Shown here piece after piece: positions 9,175 to 17,554 of a stretch of 64,000 nt of DNA. The stretch is from contig DHDP01000018.1 of NCBI GenBank assembly GCA_002399405.1, positions 1,339 to 65,338 of the forward strand, read 5' to 3'. Positions within the stretch are counted from its first letter, which is position 1, and every line of letters starts with the position of its first letter. Below the pieces are notes generated by a model. The model had not been told where the DNA came from. It worked only from the letters and a program-made list of their open reading frames with translations, and searched no databases. Made by a program: the position numbers and the translations under genes. This DNA is from Treponema sp. UBA4873 (GTDB lineage Bacteria; Spirochaetota; Spirochaetia; Treponematales; Treponemataceae).

Positions 9175-10626
9175 TCAGAAATCCGCCAGTTTCGGCGCCC
9201 GCGGATACGGAATGACGTCGCGGATGTTCGCCATGCCGGTAACATAGCGCAGCAGACGTTCGAATCCGAGCCCGAATCCGGCGTGCGGCACCGTACCGAA
9301 GCGGCGGAGATCGAGGTACCACTGGTAATTGCTCATATCCATTTTACGTTCTTCGCACACTTTGAGCAGTTTTTCGTAATTTTCCTCGCGTTCGCTTCCG
9401 CCGATTATTTCACCGAGACCGGGGACGAGAACGTCGACGGCTTTCACCGTTCTGCCGTCGTCGTTGAGTTTCATATAGAACGCCTTGATTTCCTTCGGAT
9501 AGTTGTACACCATGACCGGGCTTTTGTAGATTTCCTCGGTGAGATACCGTTCGTGTTCCGTCTGCAGGTCGCACCCCCAGAACGGCTTATACTCGAACTT
9601 GTCCGCGTGCTTCGAAAGTTCTTCAACCGCTTCCGTGTATGAGATGCGCTTGAACGGCGTGTCGACGACGTGCTGAAGCATGGCGATAAGTCCGTTCTGA
9701 ATTCGTTTTTCGAAAAATTCAAGGTCCTCGCGGCACTTCGTAAGCGCCCAGTTGAGCAGATACTTTACGAATTCCTCCTCAATGTCCATGTCGTCGTCGA
9801 GGTCGAAGAACGCCATTTCCGGTTCGACCATCCAGAATTCGGACAGATGGCGGGGCGTGTTCGAATTTTCCGCGCGGAACGTCGGTCCGAACGTATAGAC
9901 GCGGCTTAACGCCGTCGCAAGCGTTTCCGCTTCGAGCTGGCCGCTCACGGTAAGATTCGCTTTTTTGCCGAAAAAATCCCTGCTGTAGTCGACGATTTTC
10001 GCAGCATCTTCGACTTTCATGCCGCCCTGGCCCGCTTTTACGCCGAGCTCCGCGATTTTTTCGAGTGACAGCGTCGTAACCTGGAACATCTCGCCGGCGC
10101 CTTCCGCGTCGCTGCACGTGATTTCCGGCGCGTTGATGTACTGGAAGCCGCGTTCCTGAAAGAACGAGTGGACCGCGAACGCCATCTGGCTGCGCATTCT
10201 GAATACTGCGCCGAACGTGTTAGTCCGTGCGCGCAGATGCGCGTTGTCGCGGAGATATTCCATGGACATCTTGTTTTTCTGCAGAGGATAACTTTCTGCC
10301 GGACATTCGCCGAGAACGACAAGCTTTTCAAGAGTTACTTCGACAGCCTGCCCCGAAGCGGGGGATGCAACAAGCAGACCTTCGGCGCGTACCGACGCGC
10401 CTGTGTTTATTTTCTTTAAATTTTCTTCTATCAGATTCGAATCAGCGTTATTTGACGGATTATTGCGGTCGAACGCAAGCTGAATTGAAGCGAAACATGA
10501 GCCGTCGTTTACCTGTATGAAGACGAGGTTCTTGGAATCGCGCACGGTACGCACCCAGCCGCATACAGTAACAAGGCTGCCGTCAGGGGCGGAGGTAAGT
10601 AAATCTTTAATAAGTGTCGGTTTCAT
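9175..10626 (-). CDS. asnS: Asparaginyl-tRNA synthetase
   Basis: Class IIb aminoacyl-tRNA synthetase that charges tRNA-Asn. The N-terminal OB-fold anticodon-binding domain (residues of about 15-120, VTVCGWVRTVRDSKNLVFIQV) is followed by the catalytic core. Class II motif 2 reads FGPTFRAENSNTPRHLSEFW, and motif 3 is the C-terminal GFGLGFERLLRYV. Length is 483 aa, slightly longer than the E. coli enzyme. The start at 10626 has no Shine-Dalgarno box. A promoter with its -10 only 7 nt upstream suggests a leaderless mRNA. It heads the asnS-pilZ-yihY-pyrG-guaA run and is divergent from citrate synthase. Confidence 0.96.
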   Translation of the reverse strand: MKPTLIKDLLTSAPDGSLVTVCGWVRTVRDSKNLVFIQVNDGSCFASIQLAFDRNNPSNNADSNLIEENLKKINTGASVRAEGLLVASPASGQAVEVTLEKLVVLGECPAESYPLQKNKMSMEYLRDNAHLRARTNTFGAVFRMRSQMAFAVHSFFQERGFQYINAPEITCSDAEGAGEMFQVTTLSLEKIAELGVKAGQGGMKVEDAAKIVDYSRDFFGKKANLTVSGQLEAETLATALSRVYTFGPTFRAENSNTPRHLSEFWMVEPEMAFFDLDDDMDIEEEFVKYLLNWALTKCREDLEFFEKRIQNGLIAMLQHVVDTPFKRISYTEAVEELSKHADKFEYKPFWGCDLQTEHERYLTEEIYKSPVMVYNYPKEIKAFYMKLNDDGRTVKAVDVLVPGLGEIIGGSEREENYEKLLKVCEERKMDMSNYQWYLDLRRFGTVPHAGFGLGFERLLRYVTGMANIRDVIPYPRAPKLADF

Positions 10627-10633
10627 GCTGTTT

Positions 10634-10662
10634 ATTTTAGTTGTTTGTTATTCTTTCTTCAA
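10634..10662 (-). promoter_or_regulatory. Promoter of asnS, leaderless layout
   Basis: Read on the minus strand: -35 TTGAAG (10657-10662), 17-nt spacer, -10 TAAAAT (10634-10639). Only 7 nt separate the -10 box from the asnS ATG, so transcription should begin at or next to the start codon. The intervening bases contain no ribosome-binding site. Confidence 0.6.
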
Positions 10663-10675
10663 TATGCGTGGATAC

Positions 10676-10704
10676 TTGAAACGACGCTGTCGAATACGTA
10701 TAAT
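10676..10704 (+). promoter_or_regulatory. Promoter of citrate synthase gene
   Basis: TTGAAA (10676-10681), exactly 17 nt, then TATAAT (10699-10704). It lies about 65 nt before the citrate synthase start, in the divergent gap shared with asnS. Confidence 0.68.
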
Positions 10705-10768
10705 TATAAAAACTTATTCGATAATGACGTATAAATATGCAGCATTTACCGAAAGAAACGGGGCTACT

Positions 10769-12154
10769 ATGAGTGAAGAAATATTTGAAAATGCGTTCCT
10801 GAAAAAGCTTTCAGTTCTTGCGGAAAACAACGACCCGATTAATCCTGATTTATACACGAAATACGACGTTAAACGCGGACTCCGTTATGCGAACGGGACG
10901 GGCGTTCTTGTCGGACTTACGCGCATCGGCGACGTTGTCGGGTACGATATCGTCAACGGTGAAAAAGTGCCCGTGCCGGGCCGTCTCGTGTACCGCGGGT
11001 ACGATGTCGAAGACCTCGTAAAAGACGCGGAAAAGACGAAACAGTTCGGCTTCGAGCAGTGCGTCTATCTTCTCCTGTTCGGAGAACTGCCGACGCAGGA
11101 TCAGCTTGACGAATTTACGCAGTTCCTCGGACTCCGCCGGACGCTCCCGCCGAATTTTACGGAAGACATGATCATGAAAGCGCCTTCGAACGACATCATG
11201 AACAAAATGGCGCGCGGCGTGCTTGCAAGCTACTCATACGATCCCGATCCCGAGGGACGGGAGATTGCGAATATCCTGCGTCAGTGCATAGAGCTGATTT
11301 CGCGCTTTTCGACGCTTGCGGCGTACGCGTATCAGGCAAAACTCCGTTATTTCGACGGAAAAAGCATGTATATCCATAATCCGCTGCCGACGCTTTCAAC
11401 TGCCGAAAATTTCCTCCGGCTTATCCGCCCGGACACAAAATATACGCGTTTCGAGGCGGAAATCCTTGATCTTTCGCTTATTCTGCATGCGGAACACGGC
11501 GGCGGCAACAACTCAAGCCTGACAGTTCACGTCGTTTCATCAGCCGACACCGATACGTACTCGGCGATCGCGGCCGCGGTCGGTTCGCTGAAAGGCCGCC
11601 GTCACGGCGGTGCGAATATCCGCGTTATGGAAATGATGGACGACGTAAAAGCTCATCTGTCTGATTGGAGCAGCGAAAAACAGGTGCGCGATTACCTTAT
11701 GAAAATTGCGAAAAAAGAGGCTTTCGACAACACCGGCCTTATCTACGGTATGGGACACGCAGTCTACACAATCAGCGATCCGCGCGAACTCTTGCTGCGC
11801 GACAAAGCGGAGCAGCTCGCGAAGGAAAAAGGCTGCGGGGAAGAGTTCCATCTCTATAACCTTGTTGAAAACATCGCTCCCGACGTGCTTATGGAGATGC
11901 ACGGCTGCGACAAACGAATCTGTCCGAACGTCGATTTTTATTCCGGCTTCGTCTATTCGATGCTCGGCATTCCGCGCGAACTGTATACGCCGATTTTCGC
12001 GATTGCCCGCATCGCCGGATGGTCCGCGCACCGCATAGAGGAAATAGTCGCCGGCGGCCGCATTTACCGGCCTGCGTATAAAAACGTCTCCGAAGAGCGC
12101 AGATACGTTCCGATAGAAGAGCGTTCCGGCAAATCAGGAGTTTCAGGTGAGTAA
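10769..12154 (+). CDS. gltA: Citrate synthase
   Basis: Condenses oxaloacetate and acetyl-CoA to citrate. Family motifs: YDVKRGLRYANGTGVLVGLTRIG near the N-terminus, the catalytic-His regions ILHAEHGGGNNSS and RRHGGANIRVMEMM, and YGMGHAVYTISDPRE. At 461 aa it matches the longer clostridial-type citrate synthases. The start at 10769 (MSEEIFENAF) is chosen over upstream in-frame codons because the promoter lies at 10676-10704. Treponemes usually have an incomplete TCA cycle, so the likely role is precursor supply. Its stop overlaps the next gene by 8 nt. Confidence 0.93.
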   Translation: MSEEIFENAFLKKLSVLAENNDPINPDLYTKYDVKRGLRYANGTGVLVGLTRIGDVVGYDIVNGEKVPVPGRLVYRGYDVEDLVKDAEKTKQFGFEQCVYLLLFGELPTQDQLDEFTQFLGLRRTLPPNFTEDMIMKAPSNDIMNKMARGVLASYSYDPDPEGREIANILRQCIELISRFSTLAAYAYQAKLRYFDGKSMYIHNPLPTLSTAENFLRLIRPDTKYTRFEAEILDLSLILHAEHGGGNNSSLTVHVVSSADTDTYSAIAAAVGSLKGRRHGGANIRVMEMMDDVKAHLSDWSSEKQVRDYLMKIAKKEAFDNTGLIYGMGHAVYTISDPRELLLRDKAEQLAKEKGCGEEFHLYNLVENIAPDVLMEMHGCDKRICPNVDFYSGFVYSMLGIPRELYTPIFAIARIAGWSAHRIEEIVAGGRIYRPAYKNVSEERRYVPIEERSGKSGVSGE

Positions 12155-12908
12155 GGAACGGCTTGATAAAATACTTTCGCACGAAGGATTCGGTTCCCGG
12201 CAGGACGTTAAGTCGCTCATGCATTCGGGAGTCGTTACCGTAAACGGCACCGTCGTCACAGATCCGTCGTCCAAGGCCGATCCCGACGCCGACGTGATTT
12301 CCGTCGACGGAGAAGAGCTCTCCCTTCGTACGTTTGTCTATCTCATGATGAACAAACCTCAGAATTACGTAAGCGCAAATAAGGACGGACTGCACGGCAC
12401 TGTGTTCGATCTGCTTGGCGCCTCGTATCACACGCCGTATCTTGAGGAACACATGCACATCGTCGGACGTCTCGACGTCGACACGGAAGGTCTGCTGCTG
12501 TTTACGACTGACGGCGAATTGACGCACGTGATTACGTCGCCGAAGACGCACCGCAGCAAGACATACTTTGTGCGCCTCAGGGACGCGGTCGGCGCGCAGC
12601 TGCAGGCGGAATATGTGAACCGATGCCGCGCGGGCATACACATTCCACCAGAAGGAAACGAGGCGGAAGCTGATTGCAGACCGGCGGAACTTGTCTGGCA
12701 CACTGACGGCAAATCAGGCTCAAGTGAATGCGAGCTCACCATTTACGAAGGAAAGTATCACGAAGTAAAGCGCATATTCGCGGTGCTCGGAAACGAAGTC
12801 GTCTTTCTGAAGCGGCTTTCGATCGGTGCGCTCGAACTTGATCCGGCGCTTGCTCCCGGCCAGTACCGCGAGCTGACCGATGAAGAAGTCGGCAGACTGA
12901 AGCAGTAG
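12147..12908 (+). CDS. rRNA pseudouridine synthase, RsuA/RluB family
   Basis: Isomerises a specific uridine in rRNA. The N-terminal S4 RNA-binding domain (residues of about 3-60, RLDKILSHEGFGSRQDVKSL) precedes the catalytic domain containing GRLDVDTEGLLLFTTDGEL, whose Asp is the catalytic residue. The C-terminal block EGKYHEVKRIFAVLGNEV is the usual RsuA/RluB signature. The start is GTG at 12147, with AGGAG 6 nt upstream. It overlaps the 3' end of the citrate synthase gene, so translation is probably coupled. I cannot assign the target (16S or 23S) from sequence alone. Confidence 0.9.
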   Translation: MSKERLDKILSHEGFGSRQDVKSLMHSGVVTVNGTVVTDPSSKADPDADVISVDGEELSLRTFVYLMMNKPQNYVSANKDGLHGTVFDLLGASYHTPYLEEHMHIVGRLDVDTEGLLLFTTDGELTHVITSPKTHRSKTYFVRLRDAVGAQLQAEYVNRCRAGIHIPPEGNEAEADCRPAELVWHTDGKSGSSECELTIYEGKYHEVKRIFAVLGNEVVFLKRLSIGALELDPALAPGQYRELTDEEVGRLKQ

Positions 12909-12968
12909 CAAAATTGCATTTCATGGTGTAAAATAAAAAATCTTTCAAATAGTTGAGGAAGGAACTCC

Positions 12969-14654
12969 ATGTTGTCTGATATCGAAATTGCGCAGAAAAA
13001 TACAATGGCGCCGATTGCCGACGTAGCGGCAAAAATCGGCATAACGGAAGACGGGCTCGACATGTACGGCAGGTACAAAGCGAAAGTTACGATGGAAGAA
13101 CTCCGCAGTCTGCAGGCAAAGGCATCGGATCCCGCAAAACGCGGCCGCCTTATTCTTGTGACGGCAATCACGCCGACACCGGCAGGCGAGGGAAAATCGA
13201 CGGTGTCGATCGGACTTGGAGACGGTCTCCGTAAAATCGGGAAAAAGTCGGTCATCGCGCTCAGGGAGCCTTCCCTCGGACCGTGCTTCGGCGTAAAAGG
13301 CGGCGCGTGCGGCGGCGGCTACGCACAGATTGTCCCGATGGAGGACATAAATCTGCATTTTACCGGCGACATTCACGCTGTCTCCATCGCCAACAATCTG
13401 ATAGCGGCCCTTATCGACAATCATATTCAGCAGGGAAACGAACTCGGCATAGATCCGCGCACGATCACGTGGAAGCGCTGCGTCGATCTCAACGACCGGG
13501 AGCTGCGCAATATCGTCGTGGGACTTGGCGGTAAGAGCAACGGCGTGCCGCGCGAAGATCATTTCTGCATTTCGGTCGCGAGCGAAATCATGGCAATCGT
13601 GTGTCTGTCCCGTACGATTTCGGAACTCAAGGAGCGGATTTCGAATATTATTATCGGACAGAACTACGGTCGGCAGCCGGTGAAATTCGGGGACCTCAAG
13701 TGTACCGGCGCGGTTGCGGCGCTGCTTAAGGATGCAATCCGTCCGAATATTGTACAGACGCTGGAAAAAACGCCCGCGTTCGTGCACGGCGGACCGTTTG
13801 CGAATATTGCGCACGGATGCAACAGCATCAATGCGACGCTCTGCGCGCTTGCAACGGGCGACTATGTCGTTACCGAAGCGGGATTTGCCGCCGACCTCGG
13901 CGCCGAAAAATTCATGGACATCAAATGCCGCATGTTCGGACTTGCACCTTCCGCAGTCGTTATCGTTGCAACTATCCGCGCGCTTAAAATGCACGGCGGC
14001 GTCGCGAAGGCGGACCTCGCAAAACCTGACACGAAAGCGCTCGAGGCGGGATTTGCAAACCTCGCGACCCACATTGAAAATATCGGAAAATTCGGCGTGC
14101 CGGCGGTCGTCGCCGTAAATAAATTCAGCACCGACACGCCCGAAGAGATAGAGCTGCTTGAATCGCTCTGTTCGAATTTCGGCGCCCGCGTGGTGCTCTG
14201 CGAAGGGTGGGAGAAGGGCGGCGAGGGCGCGAAGGCGCTCGCGGAGGCCGTCGACGCGCTCTGCAGCGAAAACAAAGCAGGGTTTCACCAGCTGTACGAC
14301 GACGCTCTTCCGCTCGACAAAAAAATAGAAAAGATTGCGAAAGAGATTTACCGCGCGGGAGAAGTCGAATTCGACGGCGCTGCGCTGAAGAAGCTGAAAT
14401 CCTACGAGGAGCAGGGGTACGGCCGGCTGCCGGTGTGCATCGCGAAGACGCAGAACTCAATCAGCCACGATCCGAAACTTACCGGCGCGCCGAAAGGGTA
14501 CGTGTTTCCCGTGCGCGATGTGCAGTTGTACGCGGGAGCGGGCTTCGTTGTGGCCTTTGCCGGCGACATTATGGTCATGCCCGGCCTGCCGAAGCTTCCC
14601 GCCGCGCTCAACATCGACGTGGACGACGACGGAAAAATCTCCGGTCTTTTTTAA
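12969..14654 (+). CDS. fhs: Formate-tetrahydrofolate ligase
   Basis: ATP-dependent formation of 10-formyl-tetrahydrofolate, feeding purine and fMet-tRNA synthesis, or acetogenic C1 flow where the remaining pathway exists. The N-terminal ATP-binding segment TPTPAGEGKSTVSIGLGDG (residue about 65) is diagnostic. Later motifs include EPSLGPCFGVKGGACGGGYAQ and FVHGGPFANIAHGCNS. Length is 561 aa, the family norm. GAGGAAGGA precedes the ATG. Monocistronic by appearance, with the tRNA-Arg promoter beginning 12 nt after the stop. Confidence 0.97.
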   Translation: MLSDIEIAQKNTMAPIADVAAKIGITEDGLDMYGRYKAKVTMEELRSLQAKASDPAKRGRLILVTAITPTPAGEGKSTVSIGLGDGLRKIGKKSVIALREPSLGPCFGVKGGACGGGYAQIVPMEDINLHFTGDIHAVSIANNLIAALIDNHIQQGNELGIDPRTITWKRCVDLNDRELRNIVVGLGGKSNGVPREDHFCISVASEIMAIVCLSRTISELKERISNIIIGQNYGRQPVKFGDLKCTGAVAALLKDAIRPNIVQTLEKTPAFVHGGPFANIAHGCNSINATLCALATGDYVVTEAGFAADLGAEKFMDIKCRMFGLAPSAVVIVATIRALKMHGGVAKADLAKPDTKALEAGFANLATHIENIGKFGVPAVVAVNKFSTDTPEEIELLESLCSNFGARVVLCEGWEKGGEGAKALAEAVDALCSENKAGFHQLYDDALPLDKKIEKIAKEIYRAGEVEFDGAALKKLKSYEEQGYGRLPVCIAKTQNSISHDPKLTGAPKGYVFPVRDVQLYAGAGFVVAFAGDIMVMPGLPKLPAALNIDVDDDGKISGLF

Positions 14655-14665
14655 GACGCGCCGCA

Positions 14666-14694
14666 TTGCGCAAAAGCACTTTTTTGTGTACTAT
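14666..14694 (+). promoter_or_regulatory. Promoter of tRNA-Arg
   Basis: TTGCGC (14666-14671), 17 nt, TACTAT (14689-14694). The mature tRNA 5' end lies 9 nt beyond the -10 box, so only a few leader bases would be trimmed. Confidence 0.55.
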
Positions 14695-14703
14695 AGCAGA
14701 CAT

Positions 14704-14777
14704 GGTCCATTAGCTCACCTGGATAGAGCGGCCGCCTCCTAAGCGGCAGGTAGTGCGTTCGAATCGCATATGGGCCG
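14704..14777 (+). tRNA. tRNA-Arg, anticodon CCU
   Basis: A 74-nt cloverleaf can be folded by eye. The acceptor stem pairs GGTCCAT with ATGGGCC and contains one G-T pair. D-arm GCTC/GAGC, anticodon stem GCCGC/GCGGC with loop CTCCTAA, T-arm GTGCG/CGCAT around TTCGAAT. Loop positions 34-36 read CCT, so it decodes AGG. The 3' CCA is not encoded (the sequence after the discriminator G is TATCG) and would be added enzymatically. It is convergent with the MBL hydrolase gene. Confidence 0.93.
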
Positions 14778-14789
14778 TATCGAGTGGAA

Positions 14790-15647
14790 TCAGCTTTTTC
14801 CGAAGTCGTAATAGACACCGCGCTGCGCAAATCCCGCGAATCCGTCTTTTACCGCATCGAATTTTTCATAATTATCGCCGTAATGACAGAGAAACATGCG
14901 TTTTTTCATGTCTTCGGGCAGCGTCCTGAGTTCGTCATATGATGCGTGCACGCCGCCCGTGTAAAACTGGCAGTCGTGGAAAATATATTCGATGCCGTAC
15001 GTGCCGCACATCCAGTCGAGCATGTCTTTATCGAACCGGGTGTCGCCCGTAAAGAGAATCCTGTCGTCCACAAGAATGCCCTCCGAATAGAACGACTTGC
15101 GCCACGAACATGCGTTGTCGGGAATGTGCTTTGTGCGGAAAATCCTCAAGTTGATAGCGCCTATCTCCGTTTCGTACAGCGGCCGGGGAATTTTACAGAG
15201 CAGTCTGGGTTTTATCTGTTCAAAATAATCCTCGAACTTCATGTAACTGCCGTCCGAATATTCTCCGTACGAACATCCTCCCTTCAGAGACTGATTCCAC
15301 AATATCTTTTTGTAATAGTCGGTTATGACCATTTTCGGACGGGTCCGCGATATATACCTGCCCGTAAGCGCCATCTCTTCAAGGCCGCCGATATGGTCCG
15401 AATGTGAATGTGTGATAAGCACGTTCCTGACCGATGACAGGGAAGAGTTGTATGTGGCGAATGCGTACGGGCACAGCGAGCCGCAGTCTATGAGTATGTG
15501 GTCGGCGCCTTTGATGATAAGCACGTTTGTCTGAAAATTTTTCTTTGAGAAAGCGCTTCCCGTTCCTACAAAAAAGAATGAAAGATTCCCGTCGTTGGTA
15601 AACTCTATACTTTTTTGTAATTCCAGAATTTTTACAGGGTTATCCAT
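14790..15647 (-). CDS. MBL-fold metal-dependent hydrolase
   Basis: Metallo-beta-lactamase-fold hydrolase of the RNase Z/phosphodiesterase-like branch. The metal motif THSHSDHIGGLEEM is at about residue 85. Further metal ligands are expected in LFTGDTRFD and the C-terminal LCHYGD. The N-terminal SFFFVGTGSAFSKKNFQTNVLI is typical of this branch. I use the start at 15647 (MDNPVKIL, 285 aa) because a TATAAT box sits 7 nt upstream, which would exclude the longer frame from 15674. No Shine-Dalgarno sequence is present, so the mRNA is probably leaderless. The substrate is unknown; a phosphodiester is most likely. Confidence 0.82.
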   Translation of the reverse strand: MDNPVKILELQKSIEFTNDGNLSFFFVGTGSAFSKKNFQTNVLIIKGADHILIDCGSLCPYAFATYNSSLSSVRNVLITHSHSDHIGGLEEMALTGRYISRTRPKMVITDYYKKILWNQSLKGGCSYGEYSDGSYMKFEDYFEQIKPRLLCKIPRPLYETEIGAINLRIFRTKHIPDNACSWRKSFYSEGILVDDRILFTGDTRFDKDMLDWMCGTYGIEYIFHDCQFYTGGVHASYDELRTLPEDMKKRMFLCHYGDNYEKFDAVKDGFAGFAQRGVYYDFGKS

Positions 15648-15654
15648 ATTTCGG

Positions 15655-15682
15655 ATTATAACACGCGGAAGCATAAAAACAA
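15655..15682 (-). promoter_or_regulatory. Promoter of MBL hydrolase, leaderless layout
   Basis: Minus strand: -10 TATAAT (15655-15660), 16-nt spacer, weak -35 TTGTTT (15677-15682). The ATG is 7 nt downstream of the -10 and no ribosome-binding site intervenes. Confidence 0.5.
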
Positions 15683-15695
15683 TTCGGTGAAAAAA

Positions 15696-16340
15696 TTATC
15701 GGAGGAGCGCCGGAAGTTCGTACACGTCCTCTACGCCCGTTACAAGAATACCGCCCATGCCGAGTTCCAGCGGCAGCGAAATATCCATGTCGTAGCGGTC
15801 GCCGACGCTCAGGCAGTTTTCGCTCCCGACGCCTGTCTTCTCCGCGGCGAGCAGAAACGGTTCCCGTGCGGGTTTTGATTTACGGCATGTATCGAGCCCG
15901 ATGATGTCGGGGATAATACCGGCGATGCCGACTGCTTCGAGCGTTTTCCGCGCAGGAAGTACGGGATTGTTCGTAACGCATATCAGCGCGTATTTCCGCC
16001 GGAGCGTCTCAAGCACCGGGATAAGCCGCTCGTCGCGCTTCAGAAACTGCGCCGGTTCGAGCAGGTTTTCACGCCATTCGATGCTGTCTTCAATCGTAAC
16101 GCCGAATGCGGTGAGCGTGTTTCCCAGACTGATTTTTTGTCCGTTGTGTTCCGCCGCCCATTTTCTTCGGTAATCGGCGACCATCCGCCGTGCCTCAGCC
16201 GCGGGTATGCCGCGGAGCCCTGCAAAATGACGCACCTGCACGTCGACCTGTTCAAACGCGTACGCGGCGTTCGTATACAGAGTCGAATCAATATCGAAAA
16301 TGATTGTCCTGAGATTTTCCGGTATGCGGTAGATTTTCAT
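15696..16340 (-). CDS. HAD-family hydrolase, probable nucleotidase-like phosphatase
   Basis: Haloacid-dehalogenase-type phosphatase of 214 aa. Motif I FDIDSTLY (nucleophile Asp, residue about 15), motif II VTNNP, motif III Lys in KSKPAREPF and motif IV GDRYDMDI are all present. The helical cap between motifs I and II resembles subfamily IA enzymes such as pyrimidine 5'-nucleotidases. The start at 16340 overlaps the preceding kinase stop by 4 nt (ATGA), which rules out the longer frame starting at 16520. As the third gene behind prs, it may act on a nucleotide or sugar phosphate. Confidence 0.85.
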   Translation of the reverse strand: MKIYRIPENLRTIIFDIDSTLYTNAAYAFEQVDVQVRHFAGLRGIPAAEARRMVADYRRKWAAEHNGQKISLGNTLTAFGVTIEDSIEWRENLLEPAQFLKRDERLIPVLETLRRKYALICVTNNPVLPARKTLEAVGIAGIIPDIIGLDTCRKSKPAREPFLLAAEKTGVGSENCLSVGDRYDMDISLPLELGMGGILVTGVEDVYELPALLR

Positions 16341-17554
16341 CCGGCGGACTCCGGCGTGTACACTTTCGTGATTTTCACGATTGCATCGGCGGCATCTTTT
16401 ATGGAGCGGTACGTACCGAGTCCCGTCTGTGCTATGACCGCGTCGCCTATAAGCTCGGCGTCGGGGCAGTTGCAGACGGCAAGCGGAACGCCTGCGTAGT
16501 TGCATTTCATCTGCATCCACTGCCCGCTTTTTGCCTGACCGCCGGTGACGACGACGGGAAGTTCAACGTGTAGTCCGTTTTCTGCAGCCGCATCGAAAAG
16601 CAGTTTGATTGATTTTTTCAGATTATTCGCCACAAACTCGAGGATTTCGAATCCGTCGCTGCCGGGATTCGAGATGCAGCCCGATATGAGTTCTTCATAT
16701 GAGATACTGCGTTCTTCGATTGCTTCGACTATTCTTTTGAAATTGACGAACATGCGGCCGCTTTCAGCCTGCATCACGGCGGCATTCCAGAGGTCCGGAA
16801 CGACCGACGGGAGAGAGAGCAGTCCCTTTCCTGTGACGGGTACCGCGGTGCAGAGATTCACACCTTCGCTCGAACCGGCGCAGTCGTACAGTTTTCCCGG
16901 TGCGAGCGAGTTCGTTCCGACCATCGCCGCAACAAAATCCGGGCCGCAGCAGAATACGGGGACGGGATGCGGGAGAGAAAGTTGTACGGTTATTTCCGGC
17001 AGTGTGTTTCCCGCGTTGTACGCGACCGGGACGAACGGCGGGAGTTTCTCCTCAGGAAGGGAGACGGACAGGAGCTGTGTCTTCGTCCAGTACGATTCAG
17101 CGTATCTGCTTTCCGGCAGAATTGTTACGCTGCCGCCGCACAGCTGATGAATGAGAAATTCCGGTCCCGAGTATACGTACCGGGATGAATCCCACCGGGA
17201 CGGGAACAGCGTGCGGAACGCGAGCAGACGCGGAATAAAAAGCGACTTTTCAGCCGGAGAACCAGTCATTTCCGCAGGCGGAATATCGGCGTTCCAGAGC
17301 AGCGTCGTGCCGTCTTCGGAAACAATCGTCGGACCGTTTCCCGAAATGCAGACCGCACGGATGTCAGCCGTTCCCTCTGCGGACATTTCCCGGACGGCAC
17401 TGCAGAGCGCCGGCAGCCATGCAAGCGCTGCGTGTTCATCGTCGGGATTCCGGAATGTCCGCTGCGAAAAAGCGGCAACTTCGCCGCAGCCGCCTATCAG
17501 ACCGGCTTTGAGCGAAGTTGTTCCGATGTCGGCGCAGAGTACTGTGCTTTTCAT
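16337..17554 (-). CDS. FGGY-family carbohydrate kinase
   Basis: Putative sugar kinase with the actin-like ATPase fold. The N-terminal phosphate loop reads CADIGTTSLKAGLIG; the C-terminal adenosine motif region is VVVTGGQAKSGQWMQMK. At 405 aa it is about 90 residues shorter than typical FGGY kinases, with a compact middle section, yet the frame is intact. Its start codon overlaps the prs stop by 1 nt and its stop overlaps the HAD gene, giving a tightly coupled prs-kinase-HAD run. Substrate cannot be predicted; a pentose or pentulose would fit the neighbouring PRPP synthesis. Confidence 0.8.
   Translation of the reverse strand: MKSTVLCADIGTTSLKAGLIGGCGEVAAFSQRTFRNPDDEHAALAWLPALCSAVREMSAEGTADIRAVCISGNGPTIVSEDGTTLLWNADIPPAEMTGSPAEKSLFIPRLLAFRTLFPSRWDSSRYVYSGPEFLIHQLCGGSVTILPESRYAESYWTKTQLLSVSLPEEKLPPFVPVAYNAGNTLPEITVQLSLPHPVPVFCCGPDFVAAMVGTNSLAPGKLYDCAGSSEGVNLCTAVPVTGKGLLSLPSVVPDLWNAAVMQAESGRMFVNFKRIVEAIEERSISYEELISGCISNPGSDGFEILEFVANNLKKSIKLLFDAAAENGLHVELPVVVTGGQAKSGQWMQMKCNYAGVPLAVCNCPDAELIGDAVIAQTGLGTYRSIKDAADAIVKITKVYTPESAG

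Noticed and set aside
12945..14288. 447-codon open frame antisense to fhs
   Set aside because: It lies wholly opposite a certain gene, has Arg/His/Phe-rich composition typical of complementary-strand shadows, and shows no recognisable motif.
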